Under the pieces are notes generated by a model. That model was not told the origin of the DNA. It searched no databases and worked only from the letters and a program-made list of their open reading frames with translations. A program made the position numbers and the translations under genes. 5,842 nt of DNA from Deltaproteobacteria bacterium (lineage in GTDB: Bacteria > Desulfobacterota > SM23-61): contig JAOUFX010000230.1 of assembly GCA_029857975.1 (NCBI GenBank), forward strand, positions 1-5,842, written 5' to 3'. The first letter of the stretch is position 1. Every line of letters starts with the position of its first letter. Of this stretch, positions 5,822 to 5,842 are shown in pieces.

Positions 5822-5842
5822 AAGTAAATAACCACCGGCCTT

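Overview
The window is an ordinary nutrient-uptake locus with some unusual non-coding sequence between its genes. Four genes on the minus strand, read from high to low coordinates, form a branched-chain (or related) amino acid ABC importer of the Liv/HAAT family: periplasmic binding protein livK (3417-4700), permease livH (2175-3236), permease livM (405-2114), and the first 132 codons of ATPase livG (1-397), which runs off the left edge. The usual last gene, livF, would lie beyond the left edge. A divergent plus-strand gene (4875-5783) encodes an AlkA-like HhH-GPD DNA glycosylase.

Organism: the Sec signal peptide on LivK points to a didermic bacterium with a periplasm. The base composition looks near 50-55% GC, the binding protein is of the long type (427 residues), LivM carries a large N-terminal membrane extension, and the gaps hold short repeats. 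Together these suggest Desulfobacterota ('Deltaproteobacteria') or a similar environmental lineage. This is inference, since no marker gene is present.

Layout: 1-397 livG (partial); 398-404 seven-base gap; 405-2114 livM; 2115-2174 gap filled by a degenerate 8-bp tandem repeat; 2175-3236 livH; 3237-3416 gap of 180 bases with two strong inverted repeats; 3417-4700 livK; 4701-4874 divergent control region; 4875-5783 glycosylase; 5784-5842 non-coding tail with a 9-bp direct repeat.

How the genes work together: LivK captures the ligand in the periplasm and delivers it to the LivH-LivM channel, which is powered by LivG (and presumably LivF). The control region contains two good sigma70-like promoters back to back. 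On the minus strand TTGACA-17 bp-TAGGAT faces livK, and on the plus strand TTGAGC-17 bp-TATATT faces the glycosylase, with only 14 bp between the two -35 boxes. The plus-strand -10 box sits 7 bases before the glycosylase ATG and there is no Shine-Dalgarno, so that mRNA is probably leaderless. The stem-loops after livK could let the binding protein be made in excess over the permeases. I see no previously undescribed multi-gene system. The points most worth a second look are the LivM fusion-like architecture, the tandem repeat at the livM start, the hairpin pair, and the shared divergent promoter region.
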